64,000 nucleotides of DNA from Artemisia argyi. Its lineage: Eukaryota; Streptophyta; Magnoliopsida; Asterales; Asteraceae. Below, one piece after another: positions 33,525 through 47,406 of the stretch. Positions within the stretch are counted from its first letter, which is position 1, and each line of letters begins with the position of its first letter. A program made the translations under genes and the position numbers. The stretch lies in NCBI GenBank assembly GCA_030686995.1, contig CM060703.1, positions 116,011,361 to 116,075,360 of the forward strand, in the 5' to 3' direction. Below the pieces are notes generated by a model that was not told where the DNA came from, did not search any database, and was given only the letters and a program-made list of their open reading frames with translations.

Positions 33525-35031
33525 TATTAGTGCAAATATTACGATATTTAATCTATACAGTTTCGTTTGTTTCGATTGATGACAAACGTATAACTTGATA
33601 CATAACGTAACATGTACAAGTTACTCTAATCATATCTTGTCTCAACGTACATTGAACACCTCTCAACGTCTCAAGTCATTGTATGCTACAACACAGGTTC
33701 ATACATGTTTGTTATGTGACATTATGATCAAACCCCTTTACCAACCATTTAGAATGACTAAAATACTTTTAGAGTATTTAAGTATTTTAGGTGTCAAAAT
33801 ACACTTTAGGTGTTAAATAGAATAAGTGCCACATTAGGTGTCTAGATAATATTAGTAAGTTTACAATATATAAAAATGTGTCTTATAACAACATAAGTAC
33901 ATAAAACATTTTTAGTAACTTACTAAATATTATATAGCAAGCTAATACATTTTCTAGTAACTTTACAAGTTTACTTTCATATATATTTTAATAAAAAATA
34001 GAAATATATACATGACATCATGGCATGCATCATGAGCATTTATGGAAAGATTTCCAAATATAGAAGTTGACTTTCCATAAGATGTTGATGTGACTATAGA
34101 TAAATATAGTAAGATATTTGGAACATGGTTTTGGAACATGATTTATATCTTACTAGTTTTGGGATATGGTTTTGGAAAACCTCTTTGTTAGTTTACCTAT
34201 AAATAGAAGTCCACAGTTTACTCATGAACTTGATGAAAAACAACACACATATAGATAAGTAGAAAACCATGTAGAAACATCAATTAATCACCCTTTCCAT
34301 AATGATCATAATGCTTCTATCATTCATCTTTGTTGTAAGCATATCATACTTCATGATCCACCAAGAAGGTTACAAGATCTTGAAGTCATCATTCATTAAA
34401 GCATTCCAACATATGAAGATTCAAGGGTTCTTGATATCCTAAATGATTGAAGACTTCTTATTCAAGAAGTTCATTTAGATTAGACATTCATATCCATTAG
34501 ACATGTATATCTTAGATCATCATTGTATCATCACAATATAGATTAGATGGTTTATGTGTTTATGCCATAAAACACAAGGTTTTTATGTTGGGCCACAAAA
34601 CATAGCGGGAGTGGTTGTTCCCTTGGAAAAGAACTCGACATCTAGCTTAGTGTCGGAAATATTGTATAGGCGATGTTAGGAGTGGTTTTACCTTTGTAAA
34701 AGAACCCGATAATTAGCTTTGTACCGGATAAAGTGTAAGCAATGATTGTAAGGTTTTCTCCGCCGAGAAGGGAGCTTGTTGATCTAGTGAAGTAACTCTC
34801 GAGTTGGGTACTCGGGGAGTGGAGTAGGGCGGAGAAGAGATCCGTGACCGAACCACTATAAATCCTCGTGTTCGGTTTGCACTTTCTTTTACTTATTGCT
34901 TTACTTTAATGTTTGCATTATGTGGTTGCATAACATCTTTCATATTAGAACAAGATAAAAATGGATATTTGATACAACAAGTTTAAAGTAAAAAGTGGTA
35001 AACTATTCAACCCCCCTTCTAGTTTTCCACA
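33525..35031 (+). repeat. Element G 5' LTR
   Basis: It matches 42574-43916 plus 48802-48951. The first base pair is changed (TATTAG instead of TGTTAG) and it ends AGTTTTCCACA. The paired short ORFs near 33595 and 42654 are parts of this LTR, not genes. Confidence 0.9.
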
Positions 35032-35032
35032 A

Positions 35033-35046
35033 TTGGTACCTGAGCC
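35033..35046 (+). promoter_or_regulatory. Element G primer-binding site
   Basis: TTGGTACCTGAGCC follows the LTR. It is a variant of the TTGGTATCAGAGCC site for initiator tRNA-Met. Confidence 0.7.
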
Positions 35047-36705
35047 TCCTAACTCTTATTTTCAAAACAAATGGTTTTTAAAATGGAGTACGATCAATGT
35101 ATCAAATTACCATTGAAGCGGAATATAATATGAAAAATGTTTCGCTAAAGTATACTTAGAAATTTTGTTGTTAAATGTTACTTTGTATACAAGCTTGAAG
35201 GTATCGTTGAAAAATAAAAGAAAACATTTCTTAAAATTTTAAGTGTCAAATTATATGCTTAAAGCTAATTTACAAAAACTACGGTTTTAAAAGGAGCGTT
35301 TGGGATAACTACAAACTTAGTTGAAAAATCACCTCTGTAAATGTTTAGATAAGTCACATAAGTAGAAATGTTGTCAAATATATGTTTTATATGCTTAGTA
35401 TCAAATCTAGTAAGTCCTACACGTTTTCTTTATGTCAAAATATGAGTTTTTTTGAATCTATCATCAGAGCTGGCGGAACCCTTTATTTGGTTCCTTGAAA
35501 TCCGTCGGTACAGTAAACAGTTTTTGTCCAACTTCACCAATTAATAATAAATTAACCGTAAGTCCGTAGGAGTCGCGCCACCTATCATTTTAAAGGTAAT
35601 TGAGTCTACTTTCTTTTAAAAATAATATTATGGCCTAAATCTAATCTGAAGTCCAAAGAATAAACCAAATACTATAATGTGTCCAAAATATTAAGTTTTG
35701 TTTTAACGTAGAAACTCAAACTTTTGAGTTAGGCAATTTAATTTAGGATCCTTTGAACATTGATATAATTTCTTTTGAAACTAAAGAATTTGGTGATATT
35801 TATATAAATAAAGGAAACTATTAACGCTTGGCATACATCGTCATATTTAAACGCAAAGTGACGAAAAGTATATTTCTTTTTATGATATGCTAAATGACTA
35901 CTTGTTTTAGTTGTATGCGTATATGTTGTTTTCTTATTCAAAGATGTGATTTCATTTGGTTATTTTTGATACATGAGTGTCAATCTTGTCATGATATTCA
36001 TTTGCTTGTTTGTCGATTTCATGATTTATACACAATAGGATATTTTCTAGATTTTGTGTATTAAGTTGAAAATTTGTGTTTGTATTGCTTATTGATTTAG
36101 ATATTCTTCTTTGCATATGTTATGTGATTATTTTGCATAATTCACTTAGGAATGAGAATTAAGTAATACTAATTAAGTATCTTGATATATGGTCAAGCGT
36201 CTAAATGAGTCACTACATTTTTAAACATGTAGTATTCTTGTAAAATTGTGTTTGGTATATATGCTTTTACAATGATGTTAAAATGAATGTGTTGTGCTAT
36301 GAGATAGTAACTCATCTTTGATTGATCATGTAAACTAACCGTATCATGTTTGGACGATAACACTTTGTTGTTATCAATTTTCAATGCTTAGCTTAATTTC
36401 CATTTATGGTAAGCTCATAATCCTCGGCTTGATATATATGCTAACATGTGTTAGAATATGTGTTTTTGGTTTTAATCTATCATATCTAATTAGGTGCATA
36501 TGTTCCAAATATAATTAGGATATTTGAACGGGTTTCGGGAGTCGATAAATGTCAATTGTTAAGGAGTGTTTGGCACAACTTGATATTTGAACTTATTGGT
36601 AGTTAAACAATATGTTTCATGGATATTTGTACTTGTATGATCATTTGATAACTTTAGACGATGTTATGTAATAACCGAATATGCAGGTAGAAAACATTTG
36701 TAACG

Positions 36706-37058
36706 GGGTTTTGTCCGTACAATAGCTGTCTACTTTCTCAAATGTACCGATATGGTACGTGTACTATTTTTATTACCTGTATAGGAGGTGTACTTTCTCA
36801 AATGTACCGATATGGCCACTTTTTGACCGGCTACCGGGTGAACCGGCTAAAATGTTCCCAACATGTGACGTGGAGCACTTTTTGACCGGCTACTGGACAT
36901 GCCACGTCAGCCATAACGTTACAAACAGGTCAAATTTTGAAAAAGTGGCCATATTAACACGAAATTGAAAGTACACCTCCTATACAGGTAATAAAAATAG
37001 TACACGTACCATATCGGTACATTTGAGAAAGTAGACAGCTATTGTACGGACAAAACCC
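36706..37058. mobile_element. Mutator-type MITE with 92-bp terminal inverted repeats
   Basis: These 353 bp have perfect terminal inverted repeats of about 92 bp starting GGGTTTTGTCCGTACAATAG. They are flanked by 9-bp duplications tttgtaacg (36697-36705) and tttgtaatg (37059-37067), one mismatch. Nine-bp duplications with long inverted repeats fit the Mutator superfamily. Inside, TGTACTTTCTCAAATGTACC is also repeated directly, and the inner arms (GGCCACTTTTTGACC) continue the fold. There is no transposase ORF. Confidence 0.88.
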
Positions 37059-40000
37059 TTTGTAATGTTGTCAAAAAGTTCAATATTTTCACTAAGTAGT
37101 GAAAATCGCTAGCCCCCCATCAAAGTCTATCGGTGAGAATGTTTCTATATCTATTTTTTGCATTTCCTAATCAGATATAAATTAAATTTTATGTTCCAAG
37201 AGTTTTCGGAAAATTTGGATTTTGTTACGTCCTCGAAAAACCTGGTCTATCTCAATTTCAGGTCTGGCGGATCTGGCGGAACCAAATTTAGGGTTCCACC
37301 AGTGTAATATCTGGGTAAACCCAGTTTTGGCCCAACGGATCAGACGAAACGCAAATTAGGGTTCCGCCCTTGTATGCGGTTGGTTCCGCCAGTCCTGCAG
37401 CTTCCTTTTTAAATTTTCATTTAAATCCCTCACTCAAGATCACTCACTTTCATCACTAGGATTCTTCTCACTAATGTTCACTCATATTAGGATTAGGAAA
37501 TCTCACTTGCACCTATAGGAAAATCATCTATAATAATACTTTTAAATTCCACAAGAACGATCCAAGATACCTTTCTCCTTAAAGGAAGGAATCCGGAAAC
37601 TTGTTCCTTGCAATCCTCGAACCACTGAGTATTTGTGATCACTACACACACTCACTGCATTCTTCCATCCTTAATTCATCCTTCATCCATTAGCTTCACT
37701 TAATTGGTGACTTAACAACTTCCTAACTAATCCTGACTCGTTATTTACAAAGATTACATATAATATCAAAAACACAAGTCTAACTTATGACTTTTGATAT
37801 TGTCTTGTATCTATATATGTTACCTCACTGGGTTAACATGAAAGTAATGTGTCATCCTTCAAGACGATAAGGATTTACATCAAGTCATAACTTATAATTA
37901 AGTTCTAGATGTATTATCGAGTTTTTCTATTCTTCTATGGTATCCAATCTCAACTAAGTAGGATTGACAACTTAAGTATTTCATTCGAAATATTCAAGTA
38001 AACTTGACTTACTACCGTAGTCATATCCGAAAAATCAACACCCAAGTATTTTAACAATGTTTGTTAAAACACTCATCACGACTAGAACGCTCATCATAGT
38101 ACTCTCCCAATTAATAGGAACAAAAACAAATGTCAATAGGTTTTCATCCTTAAACATTTAGCACTTAAGTTCACTTGTTCTTTCACCATCATCTCATCAT
38201 ATTCACCATGTGATATATCTCAGCCCATAAGCTTCACAAACATGAGCAAAACTTCAAGCACTTCACCCGCTAGTTGTACCAACCAATGGATCACAACCAA
38301 TTAGGATTCATCCTTCTTCACTTTCAACATCTATGAAACTTAAGTACTTCCATTGCACAACAAACCTCTACATCACCACATCCTTCTTTAGACACACTAG
38401 AAGACCTACCACCTAGATAAACCAATCCACCATCTTTATCATCATTTGAATCCGTTGAGTGCATTGCTCAAAAAGACCTTCGTCCAAGACTCGTACCAAA
38501 TCAAATGCACATTGAACAAACTCAACCATACTTTACCACCTATAGGATTAGAACCTTCACCATCAAATGAGCATGAAGCGCACATTCAATTACACTAGGT
38601 TTAAGTAGTACCACTTTCACAAGTTATCAAAGTATGAGTAATACTTTTAACTTTTGCATATGTTTCATTAAACTTCATATCAACATTTTAACAACATATG
38701 TTAAAGTGCAATCTTAAAGCCAACCTCATACACCCTGAGCAACAATGACTCTTGAGGAGTATACATAAGAAACTCGAGTGAATTCCTCTTGTCATCATCT
38801 AGTGAATATAATCTTGAGACCAAGTATATTTAGGATAGGACTATCCAATCCAAACACTTTGGTTTCATATATTCATTTAGGAAAACATGATGTTTTGGAA
38901 GCCTAAGAAATCATGCATTAAGTTTTCATCCTGTTAAAAGGATATTGTATATCCTATGCGTCATTCTCTCCTTGAAACATGAACGGTTGTGTTACATGAG
39001 ATTTCATTATACCTCATCGGGTAAATGATCTTAAATAAACATCTGCAAGTTCTATGAACTAGAGCTTCCTCATCATCTTGTCATTCTTATTTTCATAAGC
39101 ATGATGACTTTATTCCATGAGATAATATTACGTATTAAAAGACACTATATGTATCTACTTCCTTTCAAGCGTACACCATAACCTAACCTTGCTCATCATC
39201 TAGTTTAAACATTGTGCACATCCACGATTAAAACTACACTCTCTTGGTCCTAGATGATCAAATCACTTGCGTAACACATACTTAAACTCAACATAAAAAA
39301 TGTCTCCCTTTAGATCATTCAACCGTAGATTTCAAACACAAAGATTAAAATCTTTTGTATTACACATACGTGTGTCGATTACATGTTTTTTTTTTTTTTT
39401 TTTTTTTTTTCTTTTTTTTTTTGATATAATTGCGCATCTTAACATAACCATGATAACTATTTGATTGATTCATATGTAAACCTTGGTTGTATCTTTATGA
39501 CGTCTTCATGCTTATATGTTCGTGTTACTATGTATTAACATGATTTGTATGGTATTTTCATTCTTTATTTATATGATGGTTTGTTTGATTAACATGTTAC
39601 TTGTTAACTCATAATATGTCATTTTGATACATGATGCTTTTATATGACATTTATATATTTGAAAGCTTGTGTCTTTTGCTATCATCTATTAGATCCATGC
39701 TTAGGATGGTCTATATAATACTTGCTCCAAAATGTTATCATTTAAACATGGGTTGCATAATTTTTTTGTCTTGCTTCTGTCATGACTTTGTCACACTATT
39801 TGTTCACTTCGTGTGCACTTATAATTTGTCGAAGTACTTTTGATAAGATAAACATTTAGAAGTCGTTTTATCATACAAATTAATCACATAGATTGTTATA
39901 TGCTTAAGTATCGAATCTTAACAACAAAACAATTTCACAATGAAGTGTTTTAAATAATATCATGCTCTTGCTTAGTATGATTATTTGTCTTGTTGCTATG

Positions 40001-41487
40001 TGGTAACTTTATGTCTAGTAGTAGAATTCGTTGTTTGTATTAGATAATATCTTTAGATTTTTATCTTGTTGACATATTTTGTCACTAACAAATTTGTTTT
40101 AGTGGATTGAGAACTAATCATTTGCTTTCTCACTTCGTTCTAGCTTTTATATGTTCATCTTGCATAACTGAAATCCCTTTATTGCTACGTGGATTAGTAA
40201 TATGTTTTATGGAATCCCTACACTTGCATATAGTTTATAAGGATTGAGGATAACAATACTCTAATCCTTTCCACCTCCTTTGAGAAAACCACATGCCTTG
40301 TCATGCGATTATCTCGCATTGATAGAGAAGAGCTACATGACTTCAAGGATAAAGTTCTCTGTATGCTAACCAACATCCGCAAAAACATTTCTAAGCTCAT
40401 CGCTTTCATTAACCTACAACCTCCTAAACACTTCATCATCATTCTTTATACGATGCATTACATAATATGTTGGATGTCCACCGATTGAGGAGGAGAGAAA
40501 TTCATTCACTTACTTGTATTTTGTCAAATTGTATTTAAAGAACATCTACTCATGTTTCTTGTACACTTCATTTAGTTAAAGTTGGTTCACAAAACCACAA
40601 GTGCTTCAAGCCTTTGACATTTTATCTTTTTAATAGTTCAAGCCTTTTTCACCCCCAATATCTCATCAAGTGAAAACACATCATGTGTTTGACAAAGTTC
40701 TTCATTTCCACAACCAAAAACTAATCCAAATGGAGTCTAGGATTCTTCTCAAGACTAGGACTTCAAAACTTCATTGTCAAGAACACCATCATAGGATCTC
40801 ATCCTCTTCTTCCTCGACACATATCATGCACGTCATTGTTAGCGCAAACGATATATTAATCAAAGTAATCATTCCCAACACTTTCTCAATACATCGGTTT
40901 AACCAACACTCTCTCATCTCATAATTTCATTCTCATCCTCATATAGGTTCTTAGTATTCTCGGTTCACATATAGGTTCTTAGTATCCTTTATCCCTTTAT
41001 GTTGTGAATTTTAGATTGCATAAGTCCATATGTTCAATCTTTATATTCACCACAACATTTGCAATACACATGAGTTTCTAATTCTTTTAATAGTTGTCTA
41101 CATATCACCACCACCTTCCATCATTACTTTCACTAATCATCACCACCATTGATTAGCAAAAACCTACTTTTATCAACCTTGAGTCATCTACCGATTTATC
41201 ACCACATGAATCCTTCTAGTAAACCAACACCAAATTTATTGCATTCATTATAACCACCATCATTTCTTTCACTAGTAAACCAACACCTACATTAGCACCA
41301 CTTACTAGTAAACCATCACCAAAATTAGCACCATCCTCTTCAAGCATTTCAACCTCATGTCTTCCTTCTAGGCTTTGTTTTGTAGATTTCTATCATATTA
41401 TATTCGCGTTTTTCTTGTGATTGTATTTCTTTTTAGAAGAATACACCTCATGAAATCTTTGATTTCATGGTTCTCTACTTTGAGTCG

Positions 41488-41489
<2 letters not shown>

Positions 41490-41567
<78 letters not shown>
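41490..41567. repeat. (AT)n microsatellite
   Basis: About 39 uninterrupted AT units. An ORF through it would encode alternating Tyr-Ile and is an artefact. Confidence 0.97.
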
Positions 41568-41571
<4 letters not shown>

Positions 41572-41799
41572 TTATTTTTCTTTGATATGAAATATATTGC
41601 ACTAACTCTTTCATTGTAGGTTCACCATTATATACGCTCGATCGTATATAGCATACTCATCTAAGGATGATGTTTGCATCAAATATTTTCCTTCTTTCAT
41701 TATAGGTGCTTCTTGACATAGGAGGAATATCCATCAAGCATTCATATTGCATCTTCTATACACATTGTTGTAGAGGACACGTTTGTCTAAAGACAAAAC

Positions 41800-42573
41800 T
41801 TCTATTATACTAATTTTTGTTTTGTAGGTTCATTTTGACACCCTAAAACAAGGGGGAGCTTCCGTCAAGCATTTATAGAATGCATCATACACACGCGTTC
41901 TCATATATCATATACTCATTATAGGAAAATTATTGTCTTACACTAACCTTTATTTTGTAGGATTATTCATCCTTGCATCATATACGTTGGTACCCTAGCA
42001 ACAGGGAGTATTGATCAAAGGAGAGCTAATCATGCACTAACCTTTGTTTTTGTAGCTTTCTTATTTCTTGTGTCATATACGTTGGGACCATAGCAATGGG
42101 AAGTATTAGCCAAGGGGGAGCTACAATCTAGGGGAAGCATGCACGCATTCATCTTTATTCTCATTCTTCGACACACTTTTGTTTCGGCAAAAAGAAGGAG
42201 ATAAGTCAACATAGTCCAACATGCATTTTTTGTATAATTTTTATGTTGCACAACACTAACCTTGATGTAGTTTAAGGAACTATATATGATCCATGGATCC
42301 GCTAACAACCTAAGGGACGCAATAACCTTAAGAAATTGGAGTTGAAGAATCAACTTCACTAGGGATGATGCAAGCTCGCCATTTCGGGGAGAAATAAAGT
42401 TAACTCTAAGGACACACCCTTTTTGTTTCGACAAAAGGGGGAGAAAAGTGTAAATGGAGAAGGAAATGTAGAAGGTATTGCAGATATAAGTAAGTAATAC
42501 GGACACAAGTAACTTTTTACATTTTACGTTCTATCACGTTTACATATTTTGTCATCATCAAAAAGGGAGAGAT
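41800..42573 (+). promoter_or_regulatory. Repeated purine tracts before G 3' LTR
   Basis: Purine-rich tracts occur near 41851 (CAAGGGGGAGC), 42017, 42112 (CAAGGGGGAGC), 42192, 42430 (AAAAGGGGGAGAAAAG) and 42558 (AAAAAGGGAGAGATT, next to the LTR). Units of about 95 bp with GCACTAACCTTTGTTTT and CATATACGTTGG repeat around them. Multiple purine tracts before the 3' LTR are a known Sirevirus trait. Confidence 0.65.
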
Positions 42574-43916
42574 TGTTAGTGCAAATATTACGATATTTAG
42601 TCTATACAGTCTCGTTTGTTTTGATTGATGACAAACGTATAACATGATACATAATGGAAAATGTACAAGTTACTCGTAATCATATCTTGTCTCAGCATAC
42701 ATTCAACACCTCTCAACGTCTCGAGTTATCGTATGCTACAACACAGGTTCGTACATGTTTGTTATGTGACATTATGATCAAACCCCTTCACCAACCATTT
42801 AGAATGACTAAAATACTTTTAGAGTATTTAAGTATTTTAGGTGTCAAAATACACTTTAGGTGTTAAATAGAATAAGTGCCACATTAGGTGTCTAGATAAT
42901 ATTAGTAAGTTTACAATATATAAAAATGTGTCTTATAACAACATAAGTACATAAAACATTTTTAGTAACTTACTAAATATTATATAGCAAGCTAATACTA
43001 TTTCTAGTAACTTGACAAGTTTACTTTCATATATATTTTAATCAAAAATTGAAATATATACATGACATCATGGCATGCATCATGAGCATTTATGGAAAGA
43101 TTTCCAAATATAGAAGTTTACTTTCCATAAGATCTTGATGTGACTAGAGATAAATATAGTAAGATATTTGGAACATGGTTTATATCTTACTAGTTTTGGG
43201 ACATGGTTTTGGAAAACCTCTTTGTTAGTTTAGCTATAAATAGAAGTCCATGGTTTGCTCATGAACTTGATGAAAAACAACACACATATAGATAAGTAGA
43301 AAACCATGTAGAAACATCAATTAATCACCATTTCCATAATGATCATAATGCTTCTAACATTCATCTTTGTTGTAAGCATAACATACTTCATGATCCACCA
43401 AGAAGGTTACAAGATCTTCAAGTCATCATTCATTAAACCATTCCAACATATGAAGATTCAAGGGTTCTTGACATCCTCAATGATTGAAGACTTCTTATTT
43501 AAGAAGTTCATTTAGATTAGACATTCATATCCATTAGACATGTATGTCTTGGATCATCATTGTATCATCACAATATAGATTAGATGGTTTAAGTGTTTGT
43601 GCCATAAAACACTAGGTTTTTATGTTGGGCCACAAAAGATAGCGGGAGTGGCTGTACCCTTGGAAAAGAACTCGACATCTAGCTTAGTGTTGGAAATATT
43701 GTATAGGCGACGTTAGGAGTGGTTGTACCTTTGAAAAAGAACCCGTTATTTAGCTTTGTACCGGATAAAGTGTATGCGACGATTGTAAGGTTTTCTCCGC
43801 CGAGAAGAGAGCTTGTTGATCTAGTGAAGTAACTCTCAAGTTGGGTACTCGGGGAGTGGAGTAGGGCGGAGAGGAGATTCGTGACCGATCCACTATAAAT
43901 CCTCGTGTTCGGTTTG

Positions 43917-45312
43917 TGATACGCGGGATTACGCCCTCGCAACAGGCTTTACCTCTCAAGGGATCTTGAGAAGCTTGCAATCCCCGCTAGGCAGTGTACC
44001 TGATCGTTGTAGTATAGTATAGTGACAAGTAGCGGCGGATTGATCGTTCAACTCAGGAATAGTGTTCGCTAGGATTAGAAAGCCTACTAAACTAGGTCTA
44101 GAGGTGAGGGATGATTCTTTTTGTATTTTTTTATATTTTATGAAAGCAAGTAAAATCTCGGGTTTTGAAGGAGTGGGCGGAATTAGTTGCTAGTCAACTA
44201 ACCCAAATAACTAAAGATGCAATCAAAATAAAATAAAAAGAAATGAAAATAAACTAATGTGATTGTGTGATGGAAACAATAATAAGAAAAGATGTGTTTA
44301 CTTAGATTTCATTACTCCCTAGATATCATTTACCGGTTGATTAGCTTGTTACAATTGCATGGATGACGGGTTATATTCCTTAATACTAGTCGTAGGGCCG
44401 TGAACAATATTCCCTAACTCTATAAGCTCCTACTTCACTCCTATGTCGAGCCGACTAAAAGCTCCTAACATGGGATCACTAGAATTCACTTATGCATTAA
44501 ATACAACCAAAAATTGTAGTACACCTCCGATCATGTTTCTTAAGACGTTCAATCATCCACAACAATTATAAATAAACCATTAACAACATCTAGGTTTCAC
44601 TACATCTAAGCAAACACAATAAAAACCTAGCCTAGCATGTTAAAAGAAAGACAAGCATAAGATAGAATCACACAACACATAGACATATTGTATGATTATT
44701 GGAAAACTTATCTTCAATTAAGCATGGATGGAACAATGGTTGAAACTCTTATTTTTACAGAAAATTTGTCAAGGGTTTAAGCTCTCCAAAAGTTCTCCTA
44801 ATGTTCCACACTCTTACAATGAAAAATTGGAAAAATATATATAGATAATACATCCTGACGGCGTCACGTTGTAGCTCCTGATGCCGTCAACTCGCCGCCA
44901 AATTAAGGATCGTATTGCCTAGATCCAACCTTGACGCCGTCAAGAAGGAATTGTACTCTGGGCTGTCACATACATTTTGACCCTGACGGCCTTGGTGACG
45001 CCGTCAGGTCAATTGCACTAAAAATGTTCTAGGCCGTTATGTGTATTTTCCAATTCCACCTCTTTTGCCAAGCTTGACACCGTCATGTGTGAAGTCTTGA
45101 CGTCGTCAGGTACTGTTCCTAGAAAGGATTTAGAGACTTTGCCGTTTTCTTCACTCTTATGCTCCAAAAACGTCCAAAATGCTTTCTTTTCCACATTTCT
45201 TCTCTAAAGTATCTAAAATTACAAAAGGAACGATTTAGGGCAGTAATTGATCAAATAATCACGAATTCGAGCTTAAATGACCCCTAAAAGCGGTACACTT
45301 TTTACCTTATCA
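43917..45312 (-). repeat. Element H 3' LTR
   Basis: On the minus strand it starts TGATAAGGTAAAAAG and ends CCGCGTATCA. Palindromes lie at 44856-44866, 44932-44942 and 44996-45006, with the TATA stretch at about 44835-44845. The adjacent hairpin (45331-45352) and purine tract AAGTGTAAGGG mark the inner side. Confidence 0.88.
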
Positions 45313-47406
45313 AATACCCTTACACTTGAGATTTGCTTGTCCTCAAGCAAATGCGCTTTTATTCTAATCAAAATACAAGTTAAGGGTCATTTAACGCTAA
45401 TATAAAAGTAATTACAACAAATAATCGTTCCACTAAAAACCAAAAAAAAGCACGGAGGTCATACACTAGCACCTGACAAATAGTGTTTAGATACTCACAT
45501 CTCTCGGGTGTAATAAAGTAGATATCACAATATGGAAATGGAAAACATCTCTCACTGCCTGTCATAGCAAATAGATTACCATAGGCTTGGGAAAGGATCA
45601 AACCTCCACCATTTGGCGTAAGCACCTAGGATAAACTATCAAAGAGGTCTTTTAAAGGGTTATAACGTTAGGTGTAGGGATATGGAAAACACGATTATGT
45701 TGGATAAAGGCGATATTTACTTGTGGCGAGTTAATCATCTTGGTTAATTACATGTACAATATGGCGTTGCTAAGCCAAGACTCGACTTGACTTAAGCTAA
45801 TAGATCAAAAATAACAAAAACTTAAAATAAACATAAAGGAAACGGGATGGTAGTCCGTATATTTTTTTTGCTCTTTCTTTTTCTATTTTTTTCTTTTTTT
45901 TGATTTTTCGATTTTTTTTTCTTTTTTCTTAAAAGGTAAATTTTATTAAGAAAATAGGAAGCCAAAAGGCCATACAAAGCAAGAAGAAATACAAAGTGTT
46001 AAAGAAACTAAGACACTTCCTTAGTTCCACACTTAGTATCACAAAATACAAATGGCATAGGACAATCTCCTAGCTCAAATGCAAATAAGAATTAACAAAC
46101 AACAGCTAATACATAAACCAACAAAAAGATAACTATAACTCTTTAAAACTAGAAAAAGCAGAAAAGGAGCTTGAACTAGAATTTTTACACTCTTTCCCTA
46201 CCATCCAAAATAATACATCATAGAAAAAATGCATTCCCCTTACACTTGAATTTTTACATACTTTACAAAAAACTACTCTAATGACTCGAATCAAGATAAT
46301 CAAAGCACTTGGAGTACTTTTTAAATATTAACGCACATATGCGGGGGTAATAAATTGATGTCTTCTCCATTACTCCATATTACTAGTACTTTAACCATGA
46401 GTCCCAATACTCAGAAAACAACATGTACAAGATATGACTCGACTTAGCAACCATGTAATCAATTAGATAATTAACTAAGGGTTTAAACATGTAACAATAA
46501 TGCACTAAAGATGAGTGCATACAAGGAAGGCTAAAGCGATTGGGTTGTACATTTGGGTGGATTGTAAACAAATTCTTCCTTTAAGTAAAATGCTTAAAGT
46601 TAGAAACGAAAAAGATAGGCTCGGAGGGGTGTACTAGGGGTATCGTGTACTAAAAATGAGTACAACGCTAAGGTGTGGGAAAAATTAATTGACTTCGCTA
46701 GTCAAGTAATATGACTTAAATGGTCAAGTAATTATGATACGGGTTTAAACACAAGGGTGATCCTAATGCCTCTTATCATGTAGTAAATCCTAACTACACG
46801 AATGTAGTCTCACTAGCGGTCTCGGGATGCATCACTAACGCAAGTTCTAGAATCTAAATACTACCGGTACACTCATAAGCACTAATAATGAAGGCTTTTC
46901 CTATCAAATCTAAAGGCAAACCTCACATATTTAGGTGGAAAATTTTTTAAGTGGACGTTTTTGTGCTAGTCATACAACTCCTATCCATGAGACGCTTGTT
47001 AAGGCTAAAGTTTCATTCCTAAATGTTGTAAAAAAATTTAAATTTGGCTCTAAAATTACCCTAGCAAGTATTTCTCTTAGTTTTATTACACACCTACTAT
47101 CAAACAAACAAACTCAAGTGCAATTGTATCCTTTAAGGTATCATCATTTACCCTCCCCTTACACTTACGATGAACATTGTCCCCAATGTTCAATTAAAGG
47201 ATGTAAAAGTAAAGCAGGTAAAAGAATGAAAACAAATACTCCCCTGATTCGTTCGGTGTGGATAGTGTGTCAACAAGGTTAGATCTTCCTCCAAGAAAAT
47301 GAACTTTGAAAGCTTCCCTCCAGAAATATAAATCATCTCTTTGTCATATATAACATGTTAAACCTGAGAAAATAGTCAAGGCAAGTAGACCTAATAAAAA
47401 GAAATT
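45313..47406 (-). other. Element H internal region, non-coding
   Basis: This is the reverse complement of B-family 3' non-coding sequence, with the two hairpin and purine-tract modules (45331-45352 and 47171-47192). The LINE tail lies within it. Short ORFs here, such as one at 46935, are in non-coding DNA shared with B and B2. Confidence 0.75.
45860..46182 (-). mobile_element. 5'-truncated LINE tail inside H
   Basis: This segment is absent from the matching place in B2 (about 4965-5035). On the minus strand it ends with CTTAATAAAATTTACCTTTT followed by an A-rich tail (+ strand T-rich, about 45866-45928). That end is typical of plant L1-type LINEs. Only the 3' untranslated end is present. Target duplications are unclear because of the A/T-rich target. 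Confidence 0.55.

Larger units (their letters stand above)
35047..41799 (+). other. Element G internal region, no readable gene
   Basis: Only short ORFs exist. Repeated TGGCGGAACC-type words occur around 35470, 37270 and 37380. A T tract lies at 39386-39421 and an (AT)n microsatellite at 41490-41567. Around 41240-41330 a Pro/Thr-rich repeat word (AGTAAACCAACACC) recurs. With the MITE removed about 6.4 kb remain, which could have held gag-pol, but I find no RT or integrase motif. Confidence 0.55.

Noticed and set aside
33595..33816. Pair of similar ORFs at 33595-33816 and 42654-42866
   Set aside because: The similarity comes from their being the two LTRs of element G. No domain or codon signal supports a gene.
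40670..40924. 84-codon His/Ser-rich ORF in element G
   Set aside because: There is no recognisable motif, it lies in decayed element sequence and no second copy supports it.
41375..41590. 71-codon ORF with alternating Tyr-Ile
   Set aside because: It is a translation of the (AT)n microsatellite.
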